From Polyangiaceae bacterium (lineage in GTDB: Bacteria; Myxococcota_A; Polyangia; Polyangiales; Polyangiaceae): a stretch of 64,000 nucleotides of DNA. The stretch lies in the NCBI GenBank assembly GCA_020633235.1, contig JACKEA010000001.1, forward strand, positions 1,674,001-1,738,000, given 5' to 3'. The position numbers and the translations under genes are program-made. Each line of letters starts with the position of its first letter. The stretch's first letter is position 1. This document shows, piece after piece, positions 46,212-54,471 of this stretch. A model generated the notes under the pieces. That model had not been told where the DNA came from and did no database searches. It saw only the letters and a list, made by a program, of their open reading frames with translations.

Positions 46212-47500
46212 TGGCCGAGCGCGCTCTCGATCGCTTCGCGCAGCTCCGGCGCGAAGATGAGGCGCACGCGTTCGAGGCGCTGACCGCGGAGACGCCCGAG
46301 CAGGTAGGACACGTCCCCCGGGGGGCGGGGCGTGCCGGTGGGGAAGATGACGGTGAGGGAGCCGTCGTGGTCGTCGAAGGGCAGGTCCGACGCGCAGTCG
46401 AGGCCGACGTACACCTCGGGATCGAGCCCCGCGTTCTTGGCGATCTCGCGGGCGCGGGACAGCGCTTCTTCCCGTGCGTCGGGATGGGTGGCGTCGCCGT
46501 ACAGCTCGTAGGTCTTGAACAGCTTGCGCGTGTACAGGCGCTCGCTCAGATCCGCGAGCACCGGATCCGAGGCCGAGCGCCACGCGTCGATTGCGCTCAT
46601 CAAGCCGTGATCGTCGAGGGCGAGGTAGTCCCCGAGGGGCGCGTCGTCGTCGTTGGCGAGCTCGGCTACGGCGCGTGGCACTCCCGTGACTCGCGTGCCG
46701 TCGATGATGAGCTCGCGCACGCGACCCAGCACGCGCGACAAGAGCCACTCGCTCGCCCGGCTGGCCTTGTGGAAGTACACCTGCTGGAACATGAACAGGC
46801 GCGCCAAGATGAACGATTCGATGGCCGGCAGCCCTTTGGGTCCGTCGATGGCGAGGGGCGGCGCCGCTTCCGCGCTGGCGGGGACGCCGAAGCGCAGGCT
46901 GCGCAGCAACCAGTCCAGGTCGAAGGAGCCGTAGCCCACGCCAGTGAAGTAGGCGTCCCGCAACAGGTAGTCGCAGCGGTCCACGTCGAAGGTACCGCTC
47001 ACCGCGCGCGCCAAGAAACCGAGCTCGTGGCGACCGTGCACCAGATCCGCCACCCGGCTGGGCAAAGTCGCATCGAAGCGGCTGAGGACCTGATGCACTT
47101 CCGTCGAGGGATCCTCGATGATCCGCGAGGTCCAGGTCTCGTGCCGGGGCCCGTCCGGCATGGCCTCTTCGAACAGGTGCGAGAAGGGCCCGTGACCCAC
47201 GTCGTGCAAGAGCGCGGCGGCCAGGGCGTCCCGCGCCCGCTCGGTGGTCACGCGCTGCCAGAACGGCAGCTCGTGGTGGATGGCGCGCATGCGTCCGATG
47301 AACCGGGTCATCACGAAGGCCGCACCAATGGCGTGGGAGAAGCGCGTGTGGTCCGCGCCCGGGTAGGCCAGGGACGTGAGGCCCAGCTGCCGGATGCGGC
47401 GCAAGCGTTGCACTTCACGTGTTTCGAGCAGCGCCGGGACGATGCTCTCTTCCTCCGACTCGAAGGAAACCAAGCCATGAACGGGATCGCGGAGGATCAC
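46208..47500 (-). CDS. HD-domain phosphohydrolase (SAMHD1/dGTPase-like)
   Basis: A 430-residue cytosolic hydrolase. The HD metal site is intact: H in RFSHAIGA, HD in LLHDVGHGPFSHLFE, and D in DVDRCDYLLRD. The start RDPVHGLVSFESEEESIVPALLETREVQRLRRIRQLGLT matches the SAMHD1-like/COG1078 family, whose members cleave dNTPs or related nucleotides. It is coupled to a secreted beta-barrel gene by an ATGA overlap, which is an unexpected pairing, and it is divergent from the XPB-like gene across about 184 bp. Confidence 0.93.
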   Translation of the reverse strand: MILRDPVHGLVSFESEEESIVPALLETREVQRLRRIRQLGLTSLAYPGADHTRFSHAIGAAFVMTRFIGRMRAIHHELPFWQRVTTERARDALAAALLHDVGHGPFSHLFEEAMPDGPRHETWTSRIIEDPSTEVHQVLSRFDATLPSRVADLVHGRHELGFLARAVSGTFDVDRCDYLLRDAYFTGVGYGSFDLDWLLRSLRFGVPASAEAAPPLAIDGPKGLPAIESFILARLFMFQQVYFHKASRASEWLLSRVLGRVRELIIDGTRVTGVPRAVAELANDDDAPLGDYLALDDHGLMSAIDAWRSASDPVLADLSERLYTRKLFKTYELYGDATHPDAREEALSRAREIAKNAGLDPEVYVGLDCASDLPFDDHDGSLTVIFPTGTPRPPGDVSYLLGRLRGQRLERVRLIFAPELREAIESALGQ

Positions 47501-47684
47501 GCTGCTCGTCTACCGCGCTCTCGGATTGGATGTTGCAATTTCGACCCGGGGTGGGAGGATTTCACACATTGTCCCTGCGCGCCAAATGTGACGGATCCGG
47601 GGCGAAGCCCTGGACAGACGACACAATAAGAGTTCTGCTTGGCATTCTAGCGAAGAGTACCGAAAGCACGGGGGACCGTTGACC

Positions 47685-49853
47685 ATGGCAAGCGACACAG
47701 CAGACCAGCGCGCGCGAGGAGGACAGAAGGCGCTTCGGCTCGTGGACGTGCTGCGCGCTCTTCCGGCTCGGGAGCTCCGCTCCCTGGTCAGCCGCCTCCG
47801 GCTACGTATCGACGAGGCGAAGCGCATCGACGCGCCGTCCCAGGTCGCCCGCGCCCTGGTGGCGTTGCCCGAGGCGCGGGACCCCGGTCAACTCCCGGGC
47901 CCCACGCGAGAGCTGCTCTTTCGCATCGCCGAGGCCAAGGGCGTTCTGGTGGTGGAGGGCCTGCCTCCAGCGGTGGAGCCCCTCGTGGCCCGCGGCATCG
48001 TGTACGCACGTTCGGCCGGTGGAAACCAGATCGAGCTGCTGCTGCCCATCGCCTTCATAGTGCAGCTCCGTACCTGGGAAGGGGACGACCCTCGGGGTGC
48101 CCGGGCGCTCATCTCCGGCAGCACCGCGGAGGTGGCCACGGCCATTGCGTCCCACTACCTGGGCCGCCCGGCGACGCCGCCGCTGTCTCTCTCCTTGGAG
48201 CCGGCTTGGGAAGCGCTCCACGACCCCATTCGCCTCGACGAAGAAGTCGACTCCCTCGCGCCCATGGAGCGCAAGCTCCTTCGCGCCATCGAGAAGGTAG
48301 GCGGCGAGGTGGACACGGAAGAGCTCCTCGATCTCGAACGCGAGCCGTTGCGGCTGCGCGGCGCCACCGGGGCGACACCGTCGCGTCGCGGCGTCGGCTT
48401 CGCGCTCGAGCGCCGTGGCTTCTTGATCCCGGTGCACCCGAACCGGCACGTGATCCCGTCGGAGGTCGCCAGCATCGTTGGCGCCCAACGTCGCGCCGAG
48501 CGCGAAGCCCAGCGTCGCGAGATCCGCAGCTACGTGCTGGGAGAAGATCACGCGCCGCGCCGCGCACGCTTCAGCGACGATCCCGTGCCCCTGGTGCTGG
48601 CGATGTCGCTGGCCGTGCGCGATCCCGCCATCGAGGTGCGCGCCGGCGTGGGAACGCCGCGTTCCCTCATCAGCAAGCTGGCCACGCGATTCGGCGCGGA
48701 TGCAGACGCCGTCGCTCTGCTCGCAGCGCTTTCCCGCGCCGTGGGCCTGTGGGACCCGTCGTCCGTGGGTGTGGCGTCGCCCCCCGGCTCCTACCGCGTG
48801 GGCGACCTGGGCCGCGTGCTGTTCGAGGCCTGGCGCCGCGGCGGCGCTTGGGACGAAGCGCGGCCGGACGGCGAAGTGCTGCGCATCGCGACCGAGGCGC
48901 GCGAGGCGAGCGCCGTCGGCGTGCTCCGCGAAATGGTGATCGACGCCCTCCGCGAGCTGTCCGACGGCCGTTGGGCCCCCTGGGAAGCCGTGGCCGCCTA
49001 CGTCCGCGCCGACAGCCGCACTCCCGGCCTCGCGCGCTTGCTCGAGCGTTGGGCGTCCCGCGCCGGTGTGGATCCGATGAAGCCCGCCGCCGTCGCGCGT
49101 CGCGTCGCCCTGGAGACGCTGCACGTGCTCGGCGTCGTCGATCTCGGAGAGCCGGAAGAGGGCACCGACCCCACGCTGCGCATCACGCCGCGGGGGCGCG
49201 CGTTCATCGAAGGCAAGAGCGCCAGCGTGCAGCCGGACAACACCGGCTTCTTGGATACCCAGGTGCTGCGCGTCGGACCGAGCGCCCGCGTGGGCAACGT
49301 CCTTGGTGTCGCGCCTTTCGTGGAGATCGGCGCCGTTGCTGGCAGCTTGGACCTCGCCGTCACCGCTCAAGCGACGAGCTTGGCGTTGGCCGCCGGCTAC
49401 GAGAGCGACGTGATCCGCGCGCGGCTCGAAGCCGTCGCATCACTCCCGGATCCCATCGAGCGCATGCTCACGCAGGCTGCGGCGGTCCTCGGTCGCGCGG
49501 AGCTGGTGCAGACGCAGGGCTTCTTGTGGGTGGAGGATCCCGAGCTCCGGGAGCTGCTCCGCACCCGCCGCCAGACCGCAGATCTGTTCATCGATCCGTC
49601 GCCGCCCTCGGGCTTGCTGGTGAACCCCGGCGTGGACGTGGAACGCCTCGCTCGCCGCTGCCGCGCCCTCGGCGTGGAGGTCGTGGTCGACGGCGAGGTG
49701 TACCGCACTCGCACCATGTCGCCCCCGCCCCGCGGGAGCGGCACTCGCAAGATCGAGTCGAGCAGCTCGCTCAGCGCCGTGCGCAGCAACAAGACCACCG
49801 GCACTCGCCGCCGTCGCTCCAGCGCCAGCATGAAAGCCGTCAAGCCTAGGTGA
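47685..49853 (+). CDS. helicase-associated protein with XPB/Helicase_C_3-like domain, no motor
   Basis: A 722-residue protein, ATG at 47685. The C-terminal region (about residues 520-690: GFLDTQVLRVGPSARVGNVLG, LAAGYESDVIRARLEAVASLPDPIERMLTQAA, GFLWVEDPELRELLRTRRQT) resembles the Helicase_C_3 domain found beside XPB helicases in actinobacteria. The middle shows winged-helix-like segments and an N-terminal LRLVDVLRALPARELRSLV. No Walker A or DEAD motif is present, so it is not itself a helicase. It may act with an XPB-type helicase or nuclease encoded elsewhere. The stop codon lies within the hairpin that begins the repeat array. Confidence 0.7.
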   Translation: MASDTADQRARGGQKALRLVDVLRALPARELRSLVSRLRLRIDEAKRIDAPSQVARALVALPEARDPGQLPGPTRELLFRIAEAKGVLVVEGLPPAVEPLVARGIVYARSAGGNQIELLLPIAFIVQLRTWEGDDPRGARALISGSTAEVATAIASHYLGRPATPPLSLSLEPAWEALHDPIRLDEEVDSLAPMERKLLRAIEKVGGEVDTEELLDLEREPLRLRGATGATPSRRGVGFALERRGFLIPVHPNRHVIPSEVASIVGAQRRAEREAQRREIRSYVLGEDHAPRRARFSDDPVPLVLAMSLAVRDPAIEVRAGVGTPRSLISKLATRFGADADAVALLAALSRAVGLWDPSSVGVASPPGSYRVGDLGRVLFEAWRRGGAWDEARPDGEVLRIATEAREASAVGVLREMVIDALRELSDGRWAPWEAVAAYVRADSRTPGLARLLERWASRAGVDPMKPAAVARRVALETLHVLGVVDLGEPEEGTDPTLRITPRGRAFIEGKSASVQPDNTGFLDTQVLRVGPSARVGNVLGVAPFVEIGAVAGSLDLAVTAQATSLALAAGYESDVIRARLEAVASLPDPIERMLTQAAAVLGRAELVQTQGFLWVEDPELRELLRTRRQTADLFIDPSPPSGLLVNPGVDVERLARRCRALGVEVVVDGEVYRTRTMSPPPRGSGTRKIESSSSLSAVRSNKTTGTRRRRSSASMKAVKPR

Positions 49854-49884
49854 TTCGCCGTAGGCGAATCACCTCGGGGATTTT
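49848..49884 (+). terminator. 12-bp hairpin terminator that includes the stop codon
   Basis: AGGTGATTCGCC (49848-49859), loop GTA and GGCGAATCACCT (49863-49874) form a perfect 12-bp stem, followed by CGGGGATTTT. The TGA stop of the XPB-like gene (49851-49853) lies in the left arm. The stem plus T-run fits a rho-independent terminator. Related hairpins are found in the repeat array that follows. Confidence 0.7.
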
Positions 49885-50697
49885 CTACAGACTCCTCCTC
49901 TCGACAAACAAGCCGGCGCCCGGCCTCGCCGGGTTCTCCCTCGCCTCTCAATTCCAGGACGTGATCTGATCGTGCCAAGACTGCACCTCGGAGATTCGCC
50001 TGGCGGCGAATCCCTCGGGGATTTTCTACACGGCTCCAGGCCGCAACGCCCCGCGACTCCTCCTGTCGACAAACAAGCCGGCGCCCGGCCTCGCCGGGTT
50101 CTCCCTCGCCTCTCAATTCCAGGACGTGATCTGATCGTGCCAAGACTGCACCTCGGAGATTCGCCTGGCGGCGAATCCCCTCGGGGATTTTCTACACGGC
50201 TCCAGGCCGCAACGCCCCGCGACTCCTCCTGTCGGCAAACAAGCCGGCGCCCGGCCTCGCCGGGTTCTCCCTCGCCTCTCAATTCCAGGACGTGATCTGA
50301 TCGTGCCAAGACTGCACCTCGGTGATTCGCCTGGCGGCGAATCCCCTCGGGGATTTTCTACACGGCTCCAGGCCGCAACGCCCCGCGACTCCTCCTCTCG
50401 ACAAACAAGCCGGCGCCCGGCCTCGCCGGGTTCTCCCTCGCCTCTCAATTCCAGGACGTGATCTGATCGCCTGGCGGCAAGACGGCTCCAGGCCGCAACG
50501 CCCCGCGGTTCGACAAACAAGCCGGCGCCCGGCCTCGCCGGGTTCTCCCTCGCCTCTCCGATCCCTCGGGATTCTTCTACACGCTCCAGGCCACAAGCGA
50601 CTCGTCCTGTCGACAAACAAGCCGGCGCCCGGCCTCGCCGGGTTCTCCCTCGCCTCTCAATTCCAGGACGTGATCTGATCGTGCCAAGACCGTCCAT
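49858..50697. repeat. array of about six 100-166-bp direct repeats
   Basis: Six copies of a core starting GACAAACAAGCCGGCGCC (49903, 50068, 50234, 50400, 50512, 50612) are spaced 165, 166, 166, 112 and 100 bp apart. The third has one substitution. The core is about 80 bp and includes a CCCGGC-CTC-GCCGGG hairpin and TTCCAGGACGTGATCTGATC. Between cores lies a second hairpin, GATTCGCC-TGGC-GGCGAATC, followed by CTCGGGGATTTT, which repeats the terminator of the preceding gene. The last two units have lost most of the spacer. Units are not multiples of three, so the array is unlikely to be coding. Confidence 0.9.
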
Positions 50698-50706
50698 GTG
50701 GTTCCA

Positions 50707-50730
50707 GCGAACGGGTCCCTACCCGTTCGC
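50707..50730. repeat. perfect 10-bp hairpin between the two repeat sets
   Basis: GCGAACGGGT, loop CCCT, ACCCGTTCGC form a perfect stem-loop. It marks the boundary between the long repeats and the 24-bp repeats. No T-run follows, so an intrinsic terminator is unlikely. Confidence 0.5.
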
Positions 50731-50875
50731 GATCTGACCTGAAGCGTGGTTGGGGATCTGAGCGTGGTTCGGGAGCTGACCTGAAACGTGGTTTGGGAGC
50801 TGAGCTGAAGCGTGGTTCGCGATGTGACTTGGAGCGTGGTTGGGCGCTGAACTGAAGCGTGGTTCGCGATTGGAG
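50731..50875. repeat. six degenerate 24-bp direct repeats
   Basis: A unit like GAGCTGACCTGAAGCGTGGT occurs about six times. The GCGTGGTT core starts at 50744, 50762, 50786 (ACGTGGTT), 50810, 50834 and 50857, giving spacings of 18, 24, 24, 24 and 23. It ends about 45 nt before the lipoprotein gene start, so it may affect its promoter. Confidence 0.75.
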
Positions 50876-50921
50876 GGCCGTCCCTTGCTCGGTTCCGGAG
50901 TAGGCTTGCGATCACGGGTCG

Positions 50922-51680
50922 ATGAGAGCTCAACGCTGTATGCTGCTGCTGGGCGCGCTCTTGGGGGCGTGTGGCGCGCCGACCGCTGCACCTCGAACGG
51001 CGCCATCACCTCCGCCGCACGCGCCCCCCGTGACGCCGCCGCCTCCGGTCAGTGCGGAGCCGGAAGCGAGCGCGCCGCCCGTCGTCAGTGAGCCGGTGGC
51101 GGAGCCCGCCGCGCCGCCGGACGAGGAGTACGTCGACCTCTCCGAGTGGCTCACCGCGCGGGGCGTGTCCGAGAAGGAACGGAAGAAGCTGCCGCATGTG
51201 TACATGTCGTGTCAGCCGCAAGCCGTGGGGCCCGAGCGCGAGGAGGCGCTCTTGTGCCACGCTTGGGAGTCCGTGGAGCGAGGCAAGGGCACGTCCGTCG
51301 TGTTCCGCACACGCTTGCGGGACTCGATCTTCGGCGTGCAGAAGGGTCGCATCGTGGTGATGCTCGACGCCATCGTGGGCGTGACCATCACCGACAAGGA
51401 GGACATGGCGCAGCCGAACATCGTCGACCTCGCGCTGGAGGTCGCGCCGGACGGGCTATCCGCGGAGCTCACCGACGGCGCGCCGCCCTTGCGGAGCTGC
51501 GACGAAGCCCTCGCCGATCTGGGTGCCCGGGTGAAGACGGCGCAAGTGACGGCGTGGGACCGGTTCGATCTCGATCTGACGAAGCGCGCGTGCGCCCAGC
51601 GTGGGCACTATGTCTTCCGCGGCGGACGTTTCGTGCGCGCCGTGGCGACGCCGCCGCGCGGCGGCACCAGCGGACCGTGA
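50922..51680 (+). CDS. lipoprotein with proline-rich linker
   Basis: A 252-residue protein with signal MLLLGALLGAC (lipidation Cys at residue 17). A Pro/Ala/Val-rich linker (about 18-65: APPVTPPPPVSAEPEASAPP) precedes a soluble domain with four Cys (SCQPQ, LLCHAW, LRSCDE, KRACAQ) that may form two disulphides. I recognise no known family. It lies just downstream of the repeat arrays, and a possible half copy of the dispersed palindrome (GCGCCGAACCAACAT) follows near 51689. Confidence 0.8.
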   Translation: MRAQRCMLLLGALLGACGAPTAAPRTAPSPPPHAPPVTPPPPVSAEPEASAPPVVSEPVAEPAAPPDEEYVDLSEWLTARGVSEKERKKLPHVYMSCQPQAVGPEREEALLCHAWESVERGKGTSVVFRTRLRDSIFGVQKGRIVVMLDAIVGVTITDKEDMAQPNIVDLALEVAPDGLSAELTDGAPPLRSCDEALADLGARVKTAQVTAWDRFDLDLTKRACAQRGHYVFRGGRFVRAVATPPRGGTSGP

Positions 51681-51688
51681 CGGGGCTC

Positions 51689-51703
51689 GCGCCGAACCAA
51701 CAT
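51689..51703. repeat. possible dispersed palindrome right arm, copy E
   Basis: GCGCCGAACCAACAT matches the right-arm consensus GCGCCGGACCAACAA with two mismatches. It lies 8 nt after the lipoprotein stop. Alone it would not be convincing. It is counted because of its location. Confidence 0.3.
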
Positions 51704-51720
51704 CCAATCGAAAACAGCGG

Positions 51721-52971
51721 TCAGGCGTCGAGGCGGCGCTGGACCCAGCTGCTCTGAGCGGGGCTCACGTGCAGGACTTTGCCGCCACGCACGAAGACCT
51801 CCGCGGGAAGGCCGCGGCCGTTGTACTCGCTGGCCATGGTGAAGCCGTAGGCGCCGGCGTCGCGCACTACCACGTGGCTCGGGAGCGTGGGGCCGAGGGC
51901 GTACAGGCCGAAGTCGTCCGCGCTCTCGCACACGGGACCGACGACCTGCCACTCTTCTCCGCCGGGAGCGCGCTCGAGCGGCTCGATGCGATGGCGCGCC
52001 TGGTACAGGGCGGGGCGGATGAGATCGTTCATGCCGGCGTCCACCATGCAGAAGCGCCGCGTGCCGCTGTGTTTGCCTTGCACCACGGAAGCGACGAGCA
52101 CGCCAAAGGGGCCGACCAAAGCGCGACCCGGCTCCACCACCAGGGTGAGATCCGACAGACCGCGCTCGCCGAGGAGCTTCACCGCGGCGCGGGCGAAGGC
52201 AGCCGGCGGATCCACCGGCGCACCGCCGTAGTCGATGCCGTAGCCACCGCCGAAGTCCACGAAGCGGAGCGGTGCGCCCGCCGCGCGGCGCTCTTTGGCC
52301 ACGCGGCACACGACCTCCGCCGACTCGAGGTACGACGCCGGCGTGCGCAGCATGCTGCCCACGTGGGTGGAGATGCCGACGAGGGAAAGATGGTCGGTGT
52401 GCTGAGCGATGGCAGAAAAGGCCGCCGGGAGGTCGTTCTGCACGATGCCGAACTTGGCTTCGTCGTGTCCGGTGGCGATGTGCGCGTGGGAATCGATCTC
52501 GACGTCCGGGTTCACCCGCACGCTCACGTTGGCCTTCGCCCCCACGGCGCGCGCCCGGGCAGCCACCCGCGCGATCTCCTCCACGCTCTCGAGCTGGATG
52601 CCGAGGATGCCGCGGGTGATGGCCAGGTCGAGCTCGTGGTCCTGCTTGGCCACGCCGCTCATCACCACGCGCTCCGGACTGATGCCCGAGGCCAGCGCGA
52701 CCTGCAGCTCGGCGCCGCTCACGACATCCGCACCGCCACCGGCGGCGGCCACCGTGCGCACCACCGAGCCGGCGGTGTTCGCCTTCACGGCGTACGCCAC
52801 CACGTGAGCTGCGCTTCCGAAGCCCGCTATCAGCCCGCGCGTGGCCTCGGCGATGCCATCGAGATCGTACAGGTACGCGGGCGTGCTCACCGCCGCTTGG
52901 TCCAAGAGCTTGGCGATGGGCGTGCCACCGAGCTCTGCCACCCCGCCTTGGTCGCGTGAAAATCCAGACAT
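51721..52971 (-). CDS. lysA: diaminopimelate decarboxylase
   Basis: A 416-residue PLP enzyme that converts meso-diaminopimelate to lysine, the last step of lysine synthesis. The N-terminal barrel has the PLP Lys in AYAVKANTAGSVVRT, and the PLP phosphate loop appears as DFGGGYGIDYGG. The C-terminal domain has MVDAGMNDLIRPALYQARH and the active-site Cys and Asp in VVGPVCESADDFG. Length and order are normal. It is divergent from pyk. Confidence 0.97.
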   Translation of the reverse strand: MSGFSRDQGGVAELGGTPIAKLLDQAAVSTPAYLYDLDGIAEATRGLIAGFGSAAHVVAYAVKANTAGSVVRTVAAAGGGADVVSGAELQVALASGISPERVVMSGVAKQDHELDLAITRGILGIQLESVEEIARVAARARAVGAKANVSVRVNPDVEIDSHAHIATGHDEAKFGIVQNDLPAAFSAIAQHTDHLSLVGISTHVGSMLRTPASYLESAEVVCRVAKERRAAGAPLRFVDFGGGYGIDYGGAPVDPPAAFARAAVKLLGERGLSDLTLVVEPGRALVGPFGVLVASVVQGKHSGTRRFCMVDAGMNDLIRPALYQARHRIEPLERAPGGEEWQVVGPVCESADDFGLYALGPTLPSHVVVRDAGAYGFTMASEYNGRGLPAEVFVRGGKVLHVSPAQSSWVQRRLDA

Positions 52972-53005
52972 GCGGCTCGCTCACATAGCAGGTATTGCCG
53001 GGGGT

Positions 53006-53020
53006 TTGTTGGTCCGGCGC
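53006..53020. repeat. dispersed palindrome right arm, copy F (reversed)
   Basis: TTGTTGGTCCGGCGC is the exact reverse complement of the arm in copies B and D. It lies in the divergent gap between lysA and pyk, so it is upstream of both genes rather than after one. Confidence 0.45.
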
Positions 53021-53070
53021 GATGGCCTCGTGCCCCGGCCGGCGCCGCTGTGGCATGCTCTGGGGGCCGT

Positions 53071-54471
53071 ATGCCCGCCCGCCGCGCCAAGATCGTCTGC
53101 ACGATCGGTCCCGCTGTGGACAGTCCGGAGCGGATCCGAGAGCTGATCCGCGCCGGGATGGATGTCGCGCGGCTGAACTTCTCGCACGGCACCCCGGCGG
53201 ATCACGAGCGGGTGGCCCGCGTCATCCGCGAGGCCAGCGCCGAGCTCGGGCGGCCCATCGCCATCTTGCAGGATCTGTGCGGCCCCAAGATCCGTACCGG
53301 CAAGAACGGTCCGAAGTCGGTGGATGTAGGACAGACCGTGGCGCTGGTGGGCAGCGGGGAGGGGGACGCGGAGACGATCGCGGTCAGCTACGCGAGCCTT
53401 TCGGAGGACGTCCACGCGGGCGATCGCATCCTCTTGGGGGACGGCCACGTGGAGCTTCACGTGGACCGCGTGGAGGGAGAAAAGGTGCTGTGCCGCGTGG
53501 AGCACGGCGGCGCGCTCCGGGCCCGCATGGGCGTGAACCTGCCGAGCGGCCGCGTGCGCCTCAAGGCCATCACCGACAAGGACCGGAGCGATCTCGAGCA
53601 CGGCCTTCGGCTGGGCGCGGACTACGTGGCGCTCTCCTTCGTGAAGAGCGCCGACGACGTTCACGAGCTCCGCGCGCTGTGTGAAGAGCACGGTCGACCC
53701 ACGCCCATCGTGGCCAAGATCGAGACGCCCCAGGCGGTCGAGCAGATCGAGGCCATCGTCGCGGCGGCGGACGCGGTGATGGTGGCGCGCGGCGACTTGG
53801 GCGTGGAGCTGCCGCCGGAGCGGGTGCCGGTGGTGCAACGCGAGATCATCGGCGTGTGCCAGAAGCTTCGGCGCCCGGCCATCGTGGCCACGGAAATGCT
53901 GCACTCCATGGTGCACGCGCCGCGGCCCACCCGCGCGGAAGCGAGCGACGTGGCCGGCGCGGTGTTTGGCGGCACGGACGCGGTGATGCTCAGCGCCGAG
54001 TCCGCCACCGGGGAGTACCCCATCGTCGCGGTGGAGATGATGGACCGCATCATCCGTCAGGCGGAGCAGAGCGAGTTCTTCTCGCCCGAGGGCTCGCCGC
54101 CGGACGGCGCCACGCCGGAAGCCATCGCCCATGCGGCGTGTCACATCGCGGGAGAGGTGGGCGCCAAGGTGCTGGTGGCGCTCACGGAGAGCGGCGGCAC
54201 GGCGCGGCTGGTGAGCAAGGCGCGGCCACCGGTGCCCGTCGTGGCGCTGTCGCCCGACGACGGAACGCTGCGGCGCCTGGCGCTGTACTGGGGCGTGACG
54301 CCCCACGCCCTCGAGGTGGTCACGGATCTCGAGGCGCTGCTCGCGCGCGTGCACGCGCTGCTCGTCTCCGAGAAGCTGGTGCAGAAGGGGGACCGCTTCG
54401 TGCTGGTGTACGGCGCGCCCATCGGCACCCGCGGCTCCACCAACGCCGTGCGGGTCGAGGTCGTCCGATGA
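53071..54471 (+). CDS. pyk: pyruvate kinase
   Basis: A 466-residue glycolytic enzyme that makes ATP and pyruvate from PEP and ADP. AKIVCTIGPAVDSPERIRELIRAGMDVARLNFSHG, the catalytic K in IVAKIETPQAVEQI, MVARGDLGVELPPERVPVVQ and AEASDVAGAVFGGTDAVMLSAESATGEYP are all standard. The C-terminal domain (SGGTARLVSKARPPVPV) binds effectors in the family. The ATG at 53071 is chosen as it aligns with homologues. Its stop overlaps the downstream kinase start as ATGA. Confidence 0.97.
   Translation: MPARRAKIVCTIGPAVDSPERIRELIRAGMDVARLNFSHGTPADHERVARVIREASAELGRPIAILQDLCGPKIRTGKNGPKSVDVGQTVALVGSGEGDAETIAVSYASLSEDVHAGDRILLGDGHVELHVDRVEGEKVLCRVEHGGALRARMGVNLPSGRVRLKAITDKDRSDLEHGLRLGADYVALSFVKSADDVHELRALCEEHGRPTPIVAKIETPQAVEQIEAIVAAADAVMVARGDLGVELPPERVPVVQREIIGVCQKLRRPAIVATEMLHSMVHAPRPTRAEASDVAGAVFGGTDAVMLSAESATGEYPIVAVEMMDRIIRQAEQSEFFSPEGSPPDGATPEAIAHAACHIAGEVGAKVLVALTESGGTARLVSKARPPVPVVALSPDDGTLRRLALYWGVTPHALEVVTDLEALLARVHALLVSEKLVQKGDRFVLVYGAPIGTRGSTNAVRVEVVR

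Noticed and set aside
49858..50697. CRISPR-like array
   Set aside because: Repeats are 80 bp or longer with spacers that are themselves repeats, and no cas genes are near. Spacing of 100-166 bp does not fit a CRISPR.
49869..50933. Several minus-strand open frames through the repeat array, giving repeats of the type GEGEPGEAGRRLVCR
   Set aside because: Unit lengths of 165, 166, 112 and 100 nt are not multiples of three, so the frame changes from copy to copy. Open frames arise only because the GC-rich repeat lacks stops.
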